28,627 nucleotides of DNA from Caryophanales bacterium (GCA_021621525.1 JAJVUU010000021.1:1-28627), one strand, 5' to 3'. Positions 16,939 through 25,620 are shown, counted from the stretch's first letter. Numbers and translations are program-made. Notes: a model not told the origin generated them from the letters alone.

Positions 16939-18585
16939 TCACTCCTGGTTTTCTTCGTCGTCTTCGTCGTCTTCGTCCTCATAGTAGCAGTGAGGAACAC
17001 GGATGACTTCCTCCGGCTTGAATGGTCCGAAGAAGGCATCTCTTGATATGAGCTTACCTTTTTCATCTTTCAGGAAAGGACTGAAGAAGTCATCCAGCTG
17101 AACTCCGTTATAGAAGTCACAGAAGGCATTGTGGGCATCAGGGATGAGTCTGTATCCGGTTGCTTTCTTCAGGACACAGTCTCCAATCTCCTTTTTTGAT
17201 ATAGGGGTTTGGGAAATCTTCATCCTGAAATCCCAGTCCTGCATATAGTCATAGGTGAAGAGGGCAGTATCGGAATCCATTTCGTAGGGCCTTATTTTTC
17301 TGGCGTCGACCATGCCGGATTGCGGTATGTCTTCATGGAAGAAAGTCGGATAGGGACAATCATATTTTGTCGTTTTTGTCATGAAACCGCACTGATGGTC
17401 GATTTCATCCACGCCGATGGAATACAGGAATTCACGGCAGAGATCATATAGATTCATGTCATATCGTACGAGGAACTGTCTCTTGATGGCTCCTTTTGGC
17501 TGTGTCATGTTGAAGTCTATCTTGAAATAAGGAAGCTCTCCAGGCTGCACCTGTTTGAAGATTTCCTTCAACTTGTCTATGGCTTTGAAATAATGGTCCA
17601 GGAATATCATGCCAAAGAACGGGAACGAGACCCATGGATTGTCGAAATGGACCAACCTGTATTTTTCGGCTTCATTGAGTGTTTTTACCAATTCCTCTTT
17701 GGTAACCTTATGATCGAAGGTCTCAAACTCATTGAATCCTTCCAAGAGCCCTTCAAAATCGTCCGAGCCCCCATATAAGTCACTGTCCATGAGCGACACG
17801 GTTTCCTCACTTCCGGATCTGACAAGGTCAATCACATCCTTTGGAAGGCGGTCTTCGAAGGCCGGCGTAGCTTTGCCTAATATCTTAAATAAAGCATCAT
17901 GGCGCTTATATGCAGTCATGAAATCCTTTCCGGTACGTACTAAACCATTGATGAGCACCTTGTAGGTATTTGCCAAAACGAAGCTGTCCATATCGAGGAA
18001 TGATGTATTCAAGGAAAGAACATCAATTACATCGTTGTTCATATACCTGTAGGTCTCAGGTGTGGAGAAAACGAGGTAAGCCATTGAATCGTAATCAAAA
18101 ATTCTGTCCATGATTGTTTTTTTGTCTTCCTTGTCGTAGTATCCCTTCAACAGGATGGTGATGGCATTTTCAGGCAACGTCTTCAGGGATTCCTTGACGA
18201 TGTCATCCTTTCCATCATAGAAGTCCATAAGGAGAGGAATGAGAGCAAAGTCATAATGATGCTTCTCATCATACGTCATGGCTTTTTCAACTACAGGACG
18301 GAAAGTGTCTACGGTGAAACGATAAGATCGGATCATGGCAATAATCAGACGATGGTATAAGGCAGCCTTCTCTTCCTTGGTGAACTTCTTTCCCTTCATC
18401 TCAGCCAGAAGGTCTTGTTCATCTATCGTCTTTTTGTCGAAGATTTCATCATACAAGGTCTCGAATTCCGTCAGCACAAGTTTTTTGTTCTGTATCTGAA
18501 GGAGAATGTCCTCTCGGGTATCCTCGTTGATGTAGTCAAGGGAATCCATGAGGTTCTCATATTCTCTGGTATTGATATCGCCCAT
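16939..18585 (-). CDS. protein with PRiA4_ORF3-like C-terminal domain
   Basis: A 548-residue soluble protein. The first 320 residues are alpha-helical, acidic and not recognised. The C-terminal part (about 350-520) resembles the plasmid pRiA4b ORF3-like fold: IKRQFLVRYDMNLYDLCREFLYSIG, then TALFTYDYMQDWDFRMKIS, then the closing GYRLIPDAHNAFCDFYNG. This fold is widespread in bacteria, often next to mobile elements, and its role is unknown. The protein ends in a run of Asp and Glu (YEDEDDEDDEENQE). The ATG is eight bases after AGGAGG. It is a single gene convergent with the GH3 operon. The domain call rests on motif spacing only. Confidence 0.6.
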   Translation of the reverse strand: MGDINTREYENLMDSLDYINEDTREDILLQIQNKKLVLTEFETLYDEIFDKKTIDEQDLLAEMKGKKFTKEEKAALYHRLIIAMIRSYRFTVDTFRPVVEKAMTYDEKHHYDFALIPLLMDFYDGKDDIVKESLKTLPENAITILLKGYYDKEDKKTIMDRIFDYDSMAYLVFSTPETYRYMNNDVIDVLSLNTSFLDMDSFVLANTYKVLINGLVRTGKDFMTAYKRHDALFKILGKATPAFEDRLPKDVIDLVRSGSEETVSLMDSDLYGGSDDFEGLLEGFNEFETFDHKVTKEELVKTLNEAEKYRLVHFDNPWVSFPFFGMIFLDHYFKAIDKLKEIFKQVQPGELPYFKIDFNMTQPKGAIKRQFLVRYDMNLYDLCREFLYSIGVDEIDHQCGFMTKTTKYDCPYPTFFHEDIPQSGMVDARKIRPYEMDSDTALFTYDYMQDWDFRMKISQTPISKKEIGDCVLKKATGYRLIPDAHNAFCDFYNGVQLDDFFSPFLKDEKGKLISRDAFFGPFKPEEVIRVPHCYYEDEDDEDDEENQE

Positions 18586-18610
18586 CCGTCTGTCCTCCTT
18601 TTTGACAAAA

Positions 18611-18632
18611 TGCCGAAATGAATCGGCAGGAT
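18611..18632 (-). terminator. hairpin in the leader of the PRiA4-like gene
   Basis: Read on the minus strand, TGCCGA and TCGGCA form a 6-bp stem with a 6-base loop, followed by TTTTG and then the AGGAGG of the downstream gene. It could end transcripts coming from further upstream or act as a leader attenuator. Confidence 0.4.
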
Positions 18633-19260
18633 GCTTTTTGTCTTCTTCATGATACCATCATTTATGGATGAAAGCAGGACTTTTTTTGAAAAACACACGC
18701 TTTCTATGTTTTGTCATTCAAAAGACAAGAGGAAGGAGGCCTTGAGGATTTTTGATGAAGCGAGTCTTGGCCAGTGACATCGTTCTGAGATTGGGAAAGT
18801 CCCTGTATCCCAAGGCTGATGTCTTATCCCTTCGCCGTTTGTCAGATTGACTGTATATGAGGCAGAGGTGCCGGTAGCAGACTTGGTGAGCTTTATGGTG
18901 ACTTCCTTATCATTCAACGTGAAGGAAATCGTATATCCGTCATCATTGAAGCATCGAAAACGTAATTTACAATGAATTGAGATATAGAGGGTTTTTTGTA
19001 TCGGTCGGACAGGTGGATATCCATGAAGTTACTGATCGTATAAATAAAAATGAAAAGATAATCCATGCATGTATATTTCATGATGTGGAAAGAGAAGGCC
19101 AGGGTGCTTTCGTTTATGGAGTCAGGAACAATCTTGGAAGTTTTTTCTTGAGGACTACATTGGATATCAAAGAAATATCGGTGATAGCCTTGTAGCTTCT
19201 CTTATTTCTTCATAGTGGCTTATATAAACGAGAGATGAGATCAAGGAAGGAATGATTCGT
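18633..19260. other. gene-poor stretch with a possible coding remnant
   Basis: No complete gene is supported here. On the minus strand, about 18800-18960 reads as DDGYTISFTLNDKEVTIKLT followed by KSATGTSASYTVNLTNGEG, a beta-strand-rich pattern like a secreted Ig-type or CBM-like domain, with no start, signal or ribosome site. It may be debris of a surface-protein gene, as found on the other side of the SDR gene. A plus-strand frame at 18977-19195 (72 codons, TTG start) has no ribosome site and no family I recognise. Confidence 0.35.
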
Positions 19261-19271
19261 TTTCAAATCAA

Positions 19272-19301
19272 TTGATAAACCGCTTACATTATTGATATAA
19301 T
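19272..19301 (+). promoter_or_regulatory. promoter with cre-like sequence in the spacer
   Basis: -35 TTGATA (19272-19277) and a perfect -10 TATAAT (19296-19301) are 18 bases apart. On the minus strand, 19275-19288 reads TGTAAGCGGTTTAT, which matches cre except for the last half-site bases. The overlap predicts repression of the oxidoreductase gene. Confidence 0.6.
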
Positions 19302-19322
19302 TGCTTCCGGAGGTTCAATAAA

Positions 19323-20093
19323 GTGAAACTAGAGAACAAAGTTGCCGTCATCACGGGTGCATCAAGCGGTGTCGGAAGAGAAACAGCCCTTTTATTTGCC
19401 AAGGAAGGTTGCAATGTCGTAGCCGTTGCCCGCAGGAAGGAAAGACTGGAAGCATTGGAAAAGGAAGCTGCTGAAAAAGGTCTTCCTGGAAAGATCCTTG
19501 CCTTTGTAGGTGATATCTCCTTAGAAGAAACCAACATCGCCATGATTGATTTCGCAAAGGAAAAATTTGGCCATTTTGACATTCTCATCAACAATGCCGG
19601 ATTGATGGATAATTTTGCTCCGGTCGATGAACTGGATGTCGATATGATGAAGAGACTCATGGAAGTCGATGTCTATGGCCCTGCTTATGCCACAAAGAAG
19701 GCTGCCCAGGAATTCGTTTCCACCAATACCAAGGGAAGCATCGTGACCATCGCTTCCATTGCCGGTATCTGCGGTGGAAAGAGCGGATGTGCCTATACGA
19801 TGGCTAAGCATGCCGTCCTTGGTCTTGTCAAGAATACGGCCTTCAACTACCGCAAACATTTCCGTTGCAATGCCATCTGCCCTGGCGGAATTGCTACTGA
19901 GATGGTCTCTCCGGATGTCTTCAAGAACGCTTCTCGGAAAGGTCTTGCCTCTGTCATGCTTGCCAATCAGTTCGAAAGCCCGATGGCAACACCTCTCCAG
20001 ATTGCTGAGGTTGCCCTGTTCTTAGCAAGTGATGATGCCAGCATCGTCAATGGTGCCATCGTCACGGCTGATAGCGGACTTACTTCTTTCTAA
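19323..20093 (+). CDS. SDR-family oxidoreductase (FabG-like)
   Basis: A 256-residue classical short-chain dehydrogenase. It has the cofactor motif TGASSGVG (residues 11-18), NNAG (90-93), the catalytic Ser in TIASIAGI (near 145), and the YxxxK pair Tyr158 and Lys162 (YTMAK). The Arg-Arg after the second strand (VARRKER) favours NADP(H). The C-terminal substrate loop (GGIATEMVSPDVF) does not identify a substrate; sugar, polyol, steroid or acyl substrates all occur in this group. The start is GTG at 19323, nine bases after GGAGG. It is monocistronic between a cre-like promoter and a UUCG-loop terminator. Confidence 0.88.
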   Translation: MKLENKVAVITGASSGVGRETALLFAKEGCNVVAVARRKERLEALEKEAAEKGLPGKILAFVGDISLEETNIAMIDFAKEKFGHFDILINNAGLMDNFAPVDELDVDMMKRLMEVDVYGPAYATKKAAQEFVSTNTKGSIVTIASIAGICGGKSGCAYTMAKHAVLGLVKNTAFNYRKHFRCNAICPGGIATEMVSPDVFKNASRKGLASVMLANQFESPMATPLQIAEVALFLASDDASIVNGAIVTADSGLTSF

Positions 20094-20103
20094 GCGATTC
20101 CCT

Positions 20104-20126
20104 GCTCTCCTTCGGGAGAGCTTTTT
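20104..20126 (+). terminator. rho-independent terminator with UUCG loop
   Basis: GCTCTCC and GGAGAGC form a perfect 7-bp stem closed by TTCG, then TTTTT. It lies 11 bases after the SDR stop codon. Confidence 0.9.
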
Positions 20127-20149
20127 GAAACCTTGGATCCTATAAGCGA

Positions 20150-20188
20150 AAAAGCCTCTCTGAAGATTGTTTCAAGAGAGAGGCTTTT
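20150..20188. terminator. bidirectional terminator hairpin
   Basis: AAAAGCCTCTCT and AGAGAGGCTTTT form a perfect 12-bp stem with a 15-base loop. The A- and T-rich stem ends allow termination on both strands. It lies just downstream of the minus-strand GH3 remnant. Confidence 0.75.
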
Positions 20189-20189
20189 G

Positions 20190-20430
20190 CTGTTGTTTGC
20201 CTTGGAAAGATTGGAAGAGTAGTCACCCTGCTCAAATTCATATCCGGCAAAGCCATTCACGTTCTTGTCATAGCAGTCATATCTAGACATGGTTTAGGCA
20301 GAGAGACTGACTTCGATCCTGTCTGCGTCTCTCCGGGTTTCAATGTGACGGACTTGGCATAGTCAGTCAGGTTGACACTGCTTTTTTCGATTCCGCCGGC
20401 TGTATAGTGGGCAGAGAATCTCGATTCGGC
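20190..20430 (-). pseudogene. remnant of a third GH3 enzyme (Fn3-like domain)
   Basis: Minus-strand translation from 20430 gives ESRFSAHYTAGGIEKSS and then NLTDYAKSVTLKPGE, which matches the Fn3-like part of the 9278 enzyme (DYTEGGIEKASTNMADFAKT, LKPGE). A frame change near 20290 is needed to continue with SRYDCYDKNVNGFAGYEFEQ, the counterpart of DFDYNDANGNGFKGYELEAG. Neither the GH3-C nor the barrel domain remains. So this is a frameshifted fragment of a glycosidase paralogue, in the opposite orientation to the intact genes. It cannot encode an enzyme. Confidence 0.8.
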
Positions 20431-20431
20431 G

Positions 20432-20554
20432 ATGAGCGGTGGAAATCATGATTATTCCTGGGTGTGGCTCGTCGTTCTTGCCGATGTCGTTCTGCTTTCT
20501 GGCACAGGTGTCCTGTTGTTCTTTGCCTTCAGAAAGAAGAAGGAGCGGGTTTGA
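20432..20554 (+). pseudogene. remnant of a C-terminal membrane anchor
   Basis: The plus strand encodes MSGGNHDYSWVWLVVLADVV followed by LLSGTGVLLFFAFRKKKERV, one hydrophobic helix with a Lys/Arg tail. This is the pattern of the membrane anchors that end the GH3 enzymes of this cluster. There is no ribosome site, so it is more likely the tail of a lost surface protein than a 40-residue gene. It faces away from the adjoining GH3 remnant. An 8-bp inverted repeat (20544-20551 with 20576-20583) surrounds its stop codon. Confidence 0.55.
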
Positions 20555-20610
20555 TTTCTTCTTTCGATTCCTTTGAACCCGCTTCTGCCTTGAAGATTTT
20601 ATAAGTCACC

Positions 20611-20661
20611 GGAGAATTTGTCCTTGTTTTTCTCTTTTTGAGGAAAACACAAAGAATCTCC
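20611..20661 (+). promoter_or_regulatory. nested hairpin upstream of the SNF2 operon
   Basis: GTTTTTCTC (20626-20634) pairs with GAGGAAAAC (20640-20648) with one G-U, inside an imperfect outer pairing of GGAGAATTTGT with ACAAAGAATCTCC. It lies about 50-100 bases before the start of the operon. Whether it is transcribed is unknown because no convincing promoter was found. The only T-rich part is in the loop, so it is not a standard terminator. Confidence 0.35.
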
Positions 20662-20710
20662 GCTTTGTTTTTGATATGATATTGATGTTGTCTATGGAAA
20701 GGAAATGGCT

Positions 20711-22126
20711 ATGAAAGGATTGCTGCTTCGATGCAATGGATTATATGTGGAACTGACTCTCGATGACGAAAAGGGAAATTCGTATGATATTTTGATTCTT
20801 TCCGATGGTGGAGGCTATTATCGGAGTGATTACCGGCTTTTTGAAAAGGATGGCAAGAGTCTCTCTGGCTATAGCGGAGAAAAGCTGAACGCTCTTTCAG
20901 GAAAACGTTTTGACCTGCGTTCCTATTTTGACAGCTATAGGAGAAGATCTTTTTCTCCCATTTTGGAAAAAGACATCATAAGAATGCTATCGACCATCAA
21001 GGAAGCGACGAATGAGGAATTCAGAAGCTACTATGCCTTTGCTCTTTTCTGTGAATTCCTCTGTGGCTTTTCGCCAAAGCAGAGGAGTAAGTATTTCGAG
21101 GAGTGCTTTCCGTGGTTTACCAAGTTCAAAAGTTATATGGATTCCTCCAACCTCTTTGAAATGTATGAAAAAGTCCTTTCTTCCCTGGATGACGGAGAAC
21201 AGAAGATTCGATATGCCTATACGATATGCATGCAAAACAGCAGTGGACTGAAATTCAGGAAAGACAGCGAGATGGTGAATTGGGCTAAAAGATATGTCTC
21301 TCCCCATATTCTGAAGGATGAAACGGGATATGAGGACTTTCTGAAGGCATATCCCGTCTTTGATCCGGAGACTTCTTTGGAAGGAAAGGTACTCTACGAA
21401 AAGTATCAGGGACTTGGCATCGATTCCTATAAGCTTGTCAGCTATGACATCAAGTCAGAATCCTTTGACAAACTCTACTATCATGTGATGCACAAGGATG
21501 ATTGTCTCAGGGATGAAGATGAACATAAGAGCAATGATCTGCTTCTTATCCTGCGACTTCTGACTCTTCATGGATATCAGGACAAGACCAAGGAACTTGC
21601 CAGACGTTTCCTTTGTTTCACCCGTCTTGACAAGAACTACCAATTCTTCCGTGCCTTTGTCAGCGACGAGGAAGTCAAGGAAGATATCATGGAAGGTCTT
21701 TTTGATACTAATGATGATAATGGATTCTCTCCTCTCTTGCGGTTTGAAACCAACGATGAACTTTACAAAATGCAAGCGGCAAGGGAAAAGAAGCGCAAAG
21801 GCTTTTTTTACTATGACAGACCACAGCTTTTTTTTGGCTTTGCCTATTCTATAAGCGTTCCTTATGGAAGCATCGAGGACTATCGTCTTAGGGAATACCG
21901 CAAAGTGACAAGGCAGACGGATCAGTATAAGCCGGAGAAGGAAGTCTATTTCATGGGTATGGCCGGACTTATCCGCTATCATGACAAACTGATCCTGAGA
22001 AGCCTTAAGGATGAGGCTGCCAAGCCTTTTGAAAAAGAACCTTTCCTATGCCTTCTTAAGGAACTTGGCCTGGAAGAGTGTTCCAAGAAGGATGAGAACC
22101 TTCATAGCTATCTGGGAGGAAAGTGA
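20711..22126 (+). CDS. hypothetical protein co-transcribed with SNF2 ATPase
   Basis: I do not recognise this 471-residue protein. It has no signal peptide or membrane helix and should be cytosolic. The first 75 residues look beta-rich (MKGLLLRCNGLYVELTL, SYDILILSDGGGYYRSDYRL); the rest is helical and rich in Lys, Glu, Phe and Tyr, with Cys residues that do not form paired zinc motifs. I chose the ATG at 20711 because AAAGGAA is about eight bases upstream, whereas the ATG at 20705 abuts it. Only one base separates its stop codon from the SNF2 start codon, so translational coupling is likely and the two products probably act together. Confidence 0.6.
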   Translation: MKGLLLRCNGLYVELTLDDEKGNSYDILILSDGGGYYRSDYRLFEKDGKSLSGYSGEKLNALSGKRFDLRSYFDSYRRRSFSPILEKDIIRMLSTIKEATNEEFRSYYAFALFCEFLCGFSPKQRSKYFEECFPWFTKFKSYMDSSNLFEMYEKVLSSLDDGEQKIRYAYTICMQNSSGLKFRKDSEMVNWAKRYVSPHILKDETGYEDFLKAYPVFDPETSLEGKVLYEKYQGLGIDSYKLVSYDIKSESFDKLYYHVMHKDDCLRDEDEHKSNDLLLILRLLTLHGYQDKTKELARRFLCFTRLDKNYQFFRAFVSDEEVKEDIMEGLFDTNDDNGFSPLLRFETNDELYKMQAAREKKRKGFFYYDRPQLFFGFAYSISVPYGSIEDYRLREYRKVTRQTDQYKPEKEVYFMGMAGLIRYHDKLILRSLKDEAAKPFEKEPFLCLLKELGLEECSKKDENLHSYLGGK

Positions 22127-22127
22127 C

Positions 22128-25100
22128 ATGTATCTGGAAAAAGTCAGCAGTCAGGCGATTTCAAAGGCCAAGAGCAAGATTGATGATGTCGAAATATTCG
22201 ACTTGAAATATCTGGAGAAGAACGGATATCGTCTCTCTTATTACTATGATATTCCTGACAAGGTCATCACCTATATAGCGATAGCCAAGGATTTCAAGGA
22301 CTGCTATCTGAATCTGGCAGAGCCGTATCTCTGCTTCAGTGTCGACAGCCAAGGAACGATCAAGGGTTCTTCCGGTTTTCATTATAGTGCCCTTCTTTAT
22401 TATCTCTGCCAAAAAGAAAAGGAAATGGGTGAAGAGAAGGTCAAGAAGATATATCAGGACATCACTTCCGCCTCTGACCTTGTCGAAGGACTCACTCCTG
22501 AACAAGCCCAGGAGAAGATTGAGACCAGGAAGGTCTTCCTTGATTTCCTGAAGAAGGTGGAGAGGGAGAAGGAAACACCTTTGGCCGATGACACTTCGGA
22601 CAAGGTAAGAGCATACCTCTCCTTTGAAAAGCCTGCATTCTACAATGAACCTTCCATCCTCTTTTCCCTGACTTTGGTGACGAAAGACAAGAATGTGGAA
22701 GTCAAAGACCTTTATAGATTCCTCACGGGTTTCGCTAGGAGGGATGAATACGCTTTGTCTACCAAAAAGAAGGTTCTTTTGGAACCGGCCAGCTTCTTTT
22801 CTCCCTATGACAAGGTGCTTCCGACCCTAGGAGCCAATGTCAGCTTCTTTCGAAAGACGAAGGTCAATACGTATGATATCGCTCTGAGTGCCTTGGCTCT
22901 GGTCCTGGATGAACTCGGCGATGAAAAATTCAGCTTCATGGGAAAGACTGCTACGATTCATGAGGAAGACGATGTCTCCTTTTCGTTGAATGAAAAAGGA
23001 GAGCCTGTCTTTTCTCCGGAATATGAGGATGTTCCTTCCAAGAAGAAATACGTCAGAATGGGCAAGAACAACGTCTTTGTCTTCGACTTTGCCGAAAACA
23101 CCATCCAGCGTTATGCGTTTCCAAATGCAAAGATGAAGATGACCTATCTCTTCTTTATCGAAAATAAAAAGAAGAAGTTTGAATATATCAAAGATATGTT
23201 CAATGAAAAACTTCTTCCTGACTTGTCAAAATCGCTTCGCAAAGGAAAGACGGATTCCAAGAAGGGAGCCAAGCCTTTTGAGATTGCTCTCTATCTGACG
23301 ATCGATGAGGATAAGGGCCTCTCCTTCAAGACGACCTACTTAGAAAACGGAGAAGAAGTCAAAGATGTGAGAAGCGAACTTGGAGAGAGCATGAAATCAG
23401 CCTATCTCTCCGTCTTGAAGTCCTTGGGCGGAAAAGAAAACGGCACCATCAGGAACGAGGATGAAATCGTTTCCTTCCTTTCTCAGGATTTATCTCCTTT
23501 GCTGAACCTCGTCAGCTTCTTCTGTGATGAACGGCTCAAGAAGCAGAACATGTCTGTTGCCAGCGGGTTCAAGGTCAACGTCGCTCAAAAGGGTGACTAT
23601 CTTGCCTTGACTTTGGACAATGACAAATACACCAAGGAAGAACTGGAGAATATCCTTTTTGCCTATCAAAGGAAGAGGAAATACTTCCTTCTCAAGAATT
23701 CCCTTCTTTTCCTTACCGGAGAAGAGATGGAAGACGTCGGTCAGCTGTTCCCTGAAGGAAAGACGCATGAAGACAACGTCCCTCTCTATCACCTCTTTTC
23801 CTTGGAATCCGGCAAGGTGAAGACGAATGAGGATGATGCCTGCAGGAAGACCTTGTCGGAAATCAAGGAATTCTCAAAGATGAAGATATCCTTGGAGAAG
23901 GAAGCCGGTAAATTGGTCCGCCCCTATCAGGAGGAAGGCATCAAATATCTGCTTTCCCTTTATAAGCATGGCTTTGGCGGAATCCTGGCGGATGAGATGG
24001 GCTTGGGAAAGACCTTTGAGACCATATGCTTCCTATCTTTGATCAAGGAAAAGAAACCGATTCTCATCATCACCCCAAAGGCTGTCCTTTATAACTGGGA
24101 AAGTGAAATCCATCGATTCTCCTCTCTTCCGGCTGTGGTCATCGACTCAAACAAGGAAAACCGCCAGAAGACGATTCAGTCCATTGAAAAGGATAAGAAG
24201 GTCCTTTATCTCATCTCCTATGATACGTATAAGAGAGACGCCTCCTTGTTCTCCGACATCGAATTTTCAAGTGTCATCCTGGATGAGGCTCAGCAGATCA
24301 AAAATTCCTTCTCCATGAGACACCAGGCCTTGATGTCGCTTCATTCCAGAAACAGAATTGCTCTTACGGGTACCCCTTTGGAGAATTCTCCGATGGATTT
24401 ATGGGCCATCTTCTCTTTCCTCATGCCTGGATACTTCGGGGATGACAAGGCTTTTTCGGAATTGCTGAATAGCAAGGAAGGGATGGATAGGATGTCTCTT
24501 CTTCTGAAGCCGTTCCTTCTCAGGAGAAGGAAGGAAGATGTTCTCAAGGATCTTCCTGGAAAGAGCGAGAACAACGTTCTCATCGCCATGTCTGAAAGTG
24601 AAAGGATGCTCTATCTTGCGTATCTTGAAAAGGCACGTGGCCTTTCCAAGGAAAACAGGATTTCCATTCTATCCTCTCTTACCAGGCTCCGTCAGCTCTG
24701 TGTCGATCCTTCGTCCTTCTTGGAAGGATTCGATACTTCGACCAAACTCGAATATACGCTCAACCTCATCAAGGAAAACATCCAGAACGGTCATAAGGCT
24801 ATCGTCTTTTCTTCATTCAAGAGTGCCTTGTTGGATCTGAAGTCCATGCTCGATGAAGAAAATGTGAAGAATCTCATCATCACCGGGGATACCTCCGGAA
24901 AGGACAGGCTTGCCTTTGCCCAGGATTTCAACACGAAGGATGAATACAAAGTCATTCTTGTTTCCCTGAAGGCCGGTGGTGTCGGATTGAATCTCATCGG
25001 TGCAGATACCGTCATCCATCTTGATCCATGGTGGAATCCACAGGCTGAGAATCAGGCGACGGACAGAGCTCATAGAATCGGACAGACAAGGCCGGTCACG

Positions 25101-25247
25101 GTGCTTCGTCTCATCATGAAGGATACCGTCGAAGAGAAGGTCCTTAAGCTTCAGACCCAGAAGAAGGACCTTTACAACGAGATTGTCGAAAACAACGGAG
25201 GTGCTTCCTCCTTGACGGATGAGGATATCTCCTATCTGCTTTCTTAG
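22128..25247 (+). CDS. SNF2-family DNA-dependent ATPase/helicase
   Basis: A 1039-residue SF2 ATPase of the bacterial Swi2/Snf2 type. The C-terminal motor has motif I GILADEMGLGKT (near 620), the DEAQ box (near 718), RIALTGTPLENSPMDLWAIFSFL, VSLKAGGVGLNL, DPWWNPQAENQATDRAHRIGQ (near 980) and the closing VEEKVLKLQ helix. The preceding 600 residues fit the bacterial SNF2-associated region. The segment at residues 67-94 (LCFSVDSQ...GFHYSALLYYL) has the spacing of a SWIM finger but keeps only one Cys and the His, so zinc binding is doubtful. Such proteins move along duplex DNA and displace bound proteins. The ATG follows GGGAGG and the upstream stop. It was preferred over in-frame starts inside the upstream gene. 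Confidence 0.9.
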   Translation: MYLEKVSSQAISKAKSKIDDVEIFDLKYLEKNGYRLSYYYDIPDKVITYIAIAKDFKDCYLNLAEPYLCFSVDSQGTIKGSSGFHYSALLYYLCQKEKEMGEEKVKKIYQDITSASDLVEGLTPEQAQEKIETRKVFLDFLKKVEREKETPLADDTSDKVRAYLSFEKPAFYNEPSILFSLTLVTKDKNVEVKDLYRFLTGFARRDEYALSTKKKVLLEPASFFSPYDKVLPTLGANVSFFRKTKVNTYDIALSALALVLDELGDEKFSFMGKTATIHEEDDVSFSLNEKGEPVFSPEYEDVPSKKKYVRMGKNNVFVFDFAENTIQRYAFPNAKMKMTYLFFIENKKKKFEYIKDMFNEKLLPDLSKSLRKGKTDSKKGAKPFEIALYLTIDEDKGLSFKTTYLENGEEVKDVRSELGESMKSAYLSVLKSLGGKENGTIRNEDEIVSFLSQDLSPLLNLVSFFCDERLKKQNMSVASGFKVNVAQKGDYLALTLDNDKYTKEELENILFAYQRKRKYFLLKNSLLFLTGEEMEDVGQLFPEGKTHEDNVPLYHLFSLESGKVKTNEDDACRKTLSEIKEFSKMKISLEKEAGKLVRPYQEEGIKYLLSLYKHGFGGILADEMGLGKTFETICFLSLIKEKKPILIITPKAVLYNWESEIHRFSSLPAVVIDSNKENRQKTIQSIEKDKKVLYLISYDTYKRDASLFSDIEFSSVILDEAQQIKNSFSMRHQALMSLHSRNRIALTGTPLENSPMDLWAIFSFLMPGYFGDDKAFSELLNSKEGMDRMSLLLKPFLLRRRKEDVLKDLPGKSENNVLIAMSESERMLYLAYLEKARGLSKENRISILSSLTRLRQLCVDPSSFLEGFDTSTKLEYTLNLIKENIQNGHKAIVFSSFKSALLDLKSMLDEENVKNLIITGDTSGKDRLAFAQDFNTKDEYKVILVSLKAGGVGLNLIGADTVIHLDPWWNPQAENQATDRAHRIGQTRPVTVLRLIMKDTVEEKVLKLQTQKKDLYNEIVENNGGASSLTDEDISYLLS

Positions 25248-25620
25248 GGTGGTATAATTCAGCTGCGGCAAGGCCATGTCTTTTCTTCCAAATGATGGCT
25301 CTGCTTAAGTTGGAATGTTGATGCTTATATTATGTAAGACTTAGGATGTGGTGATTTGCTTTCTTTTTGATTCGTTTGACGATTACAAACGTTTCAAAGA
25401 AGAAACTGAAGAATATATCCCTTGAAATTATGGATTAAGGAAACTGTTATCAAATCAGTAAGGCACAGAAAACAATCTAGTTTGAAGAGAAGACGATGAA
25501 GTGATAGGATTATGCCACAATTGGGTTTTGAATTTGCATCAATGCGATTCCTGTTATCGGAAGCGAATGGTCCGAAGATTTGAAAATCCTTCATGTCAGT
25601 GGTTCTTTATAACTCTATTT
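25248..25620. other. AT-rich intergenic stretch without recognised gene
   Basis: No gene with both a ribosome site and recognisable protein character was found. A 66-codon minus-strand frame (25394-25594) has neither. No terminator hairpin was seen after the SNF2 stop. The sequence becomes AT-richer than the operon before it, marking the start of an accessory segment. Confidence 0.4.

Noticed and set aside
18977..19195. 72-codon plus-strand frame with TTG start
   Set aside because: No ribosome site, no recognised motif, and mixed codon use. Mentioned only as part of the gene-poor stretch.
25394..25594. 66-codon minus-strand frame in the intergenic region
   Set aside because: No ribosome site and no family resemblance; AT-rich random frame is the simpler view.
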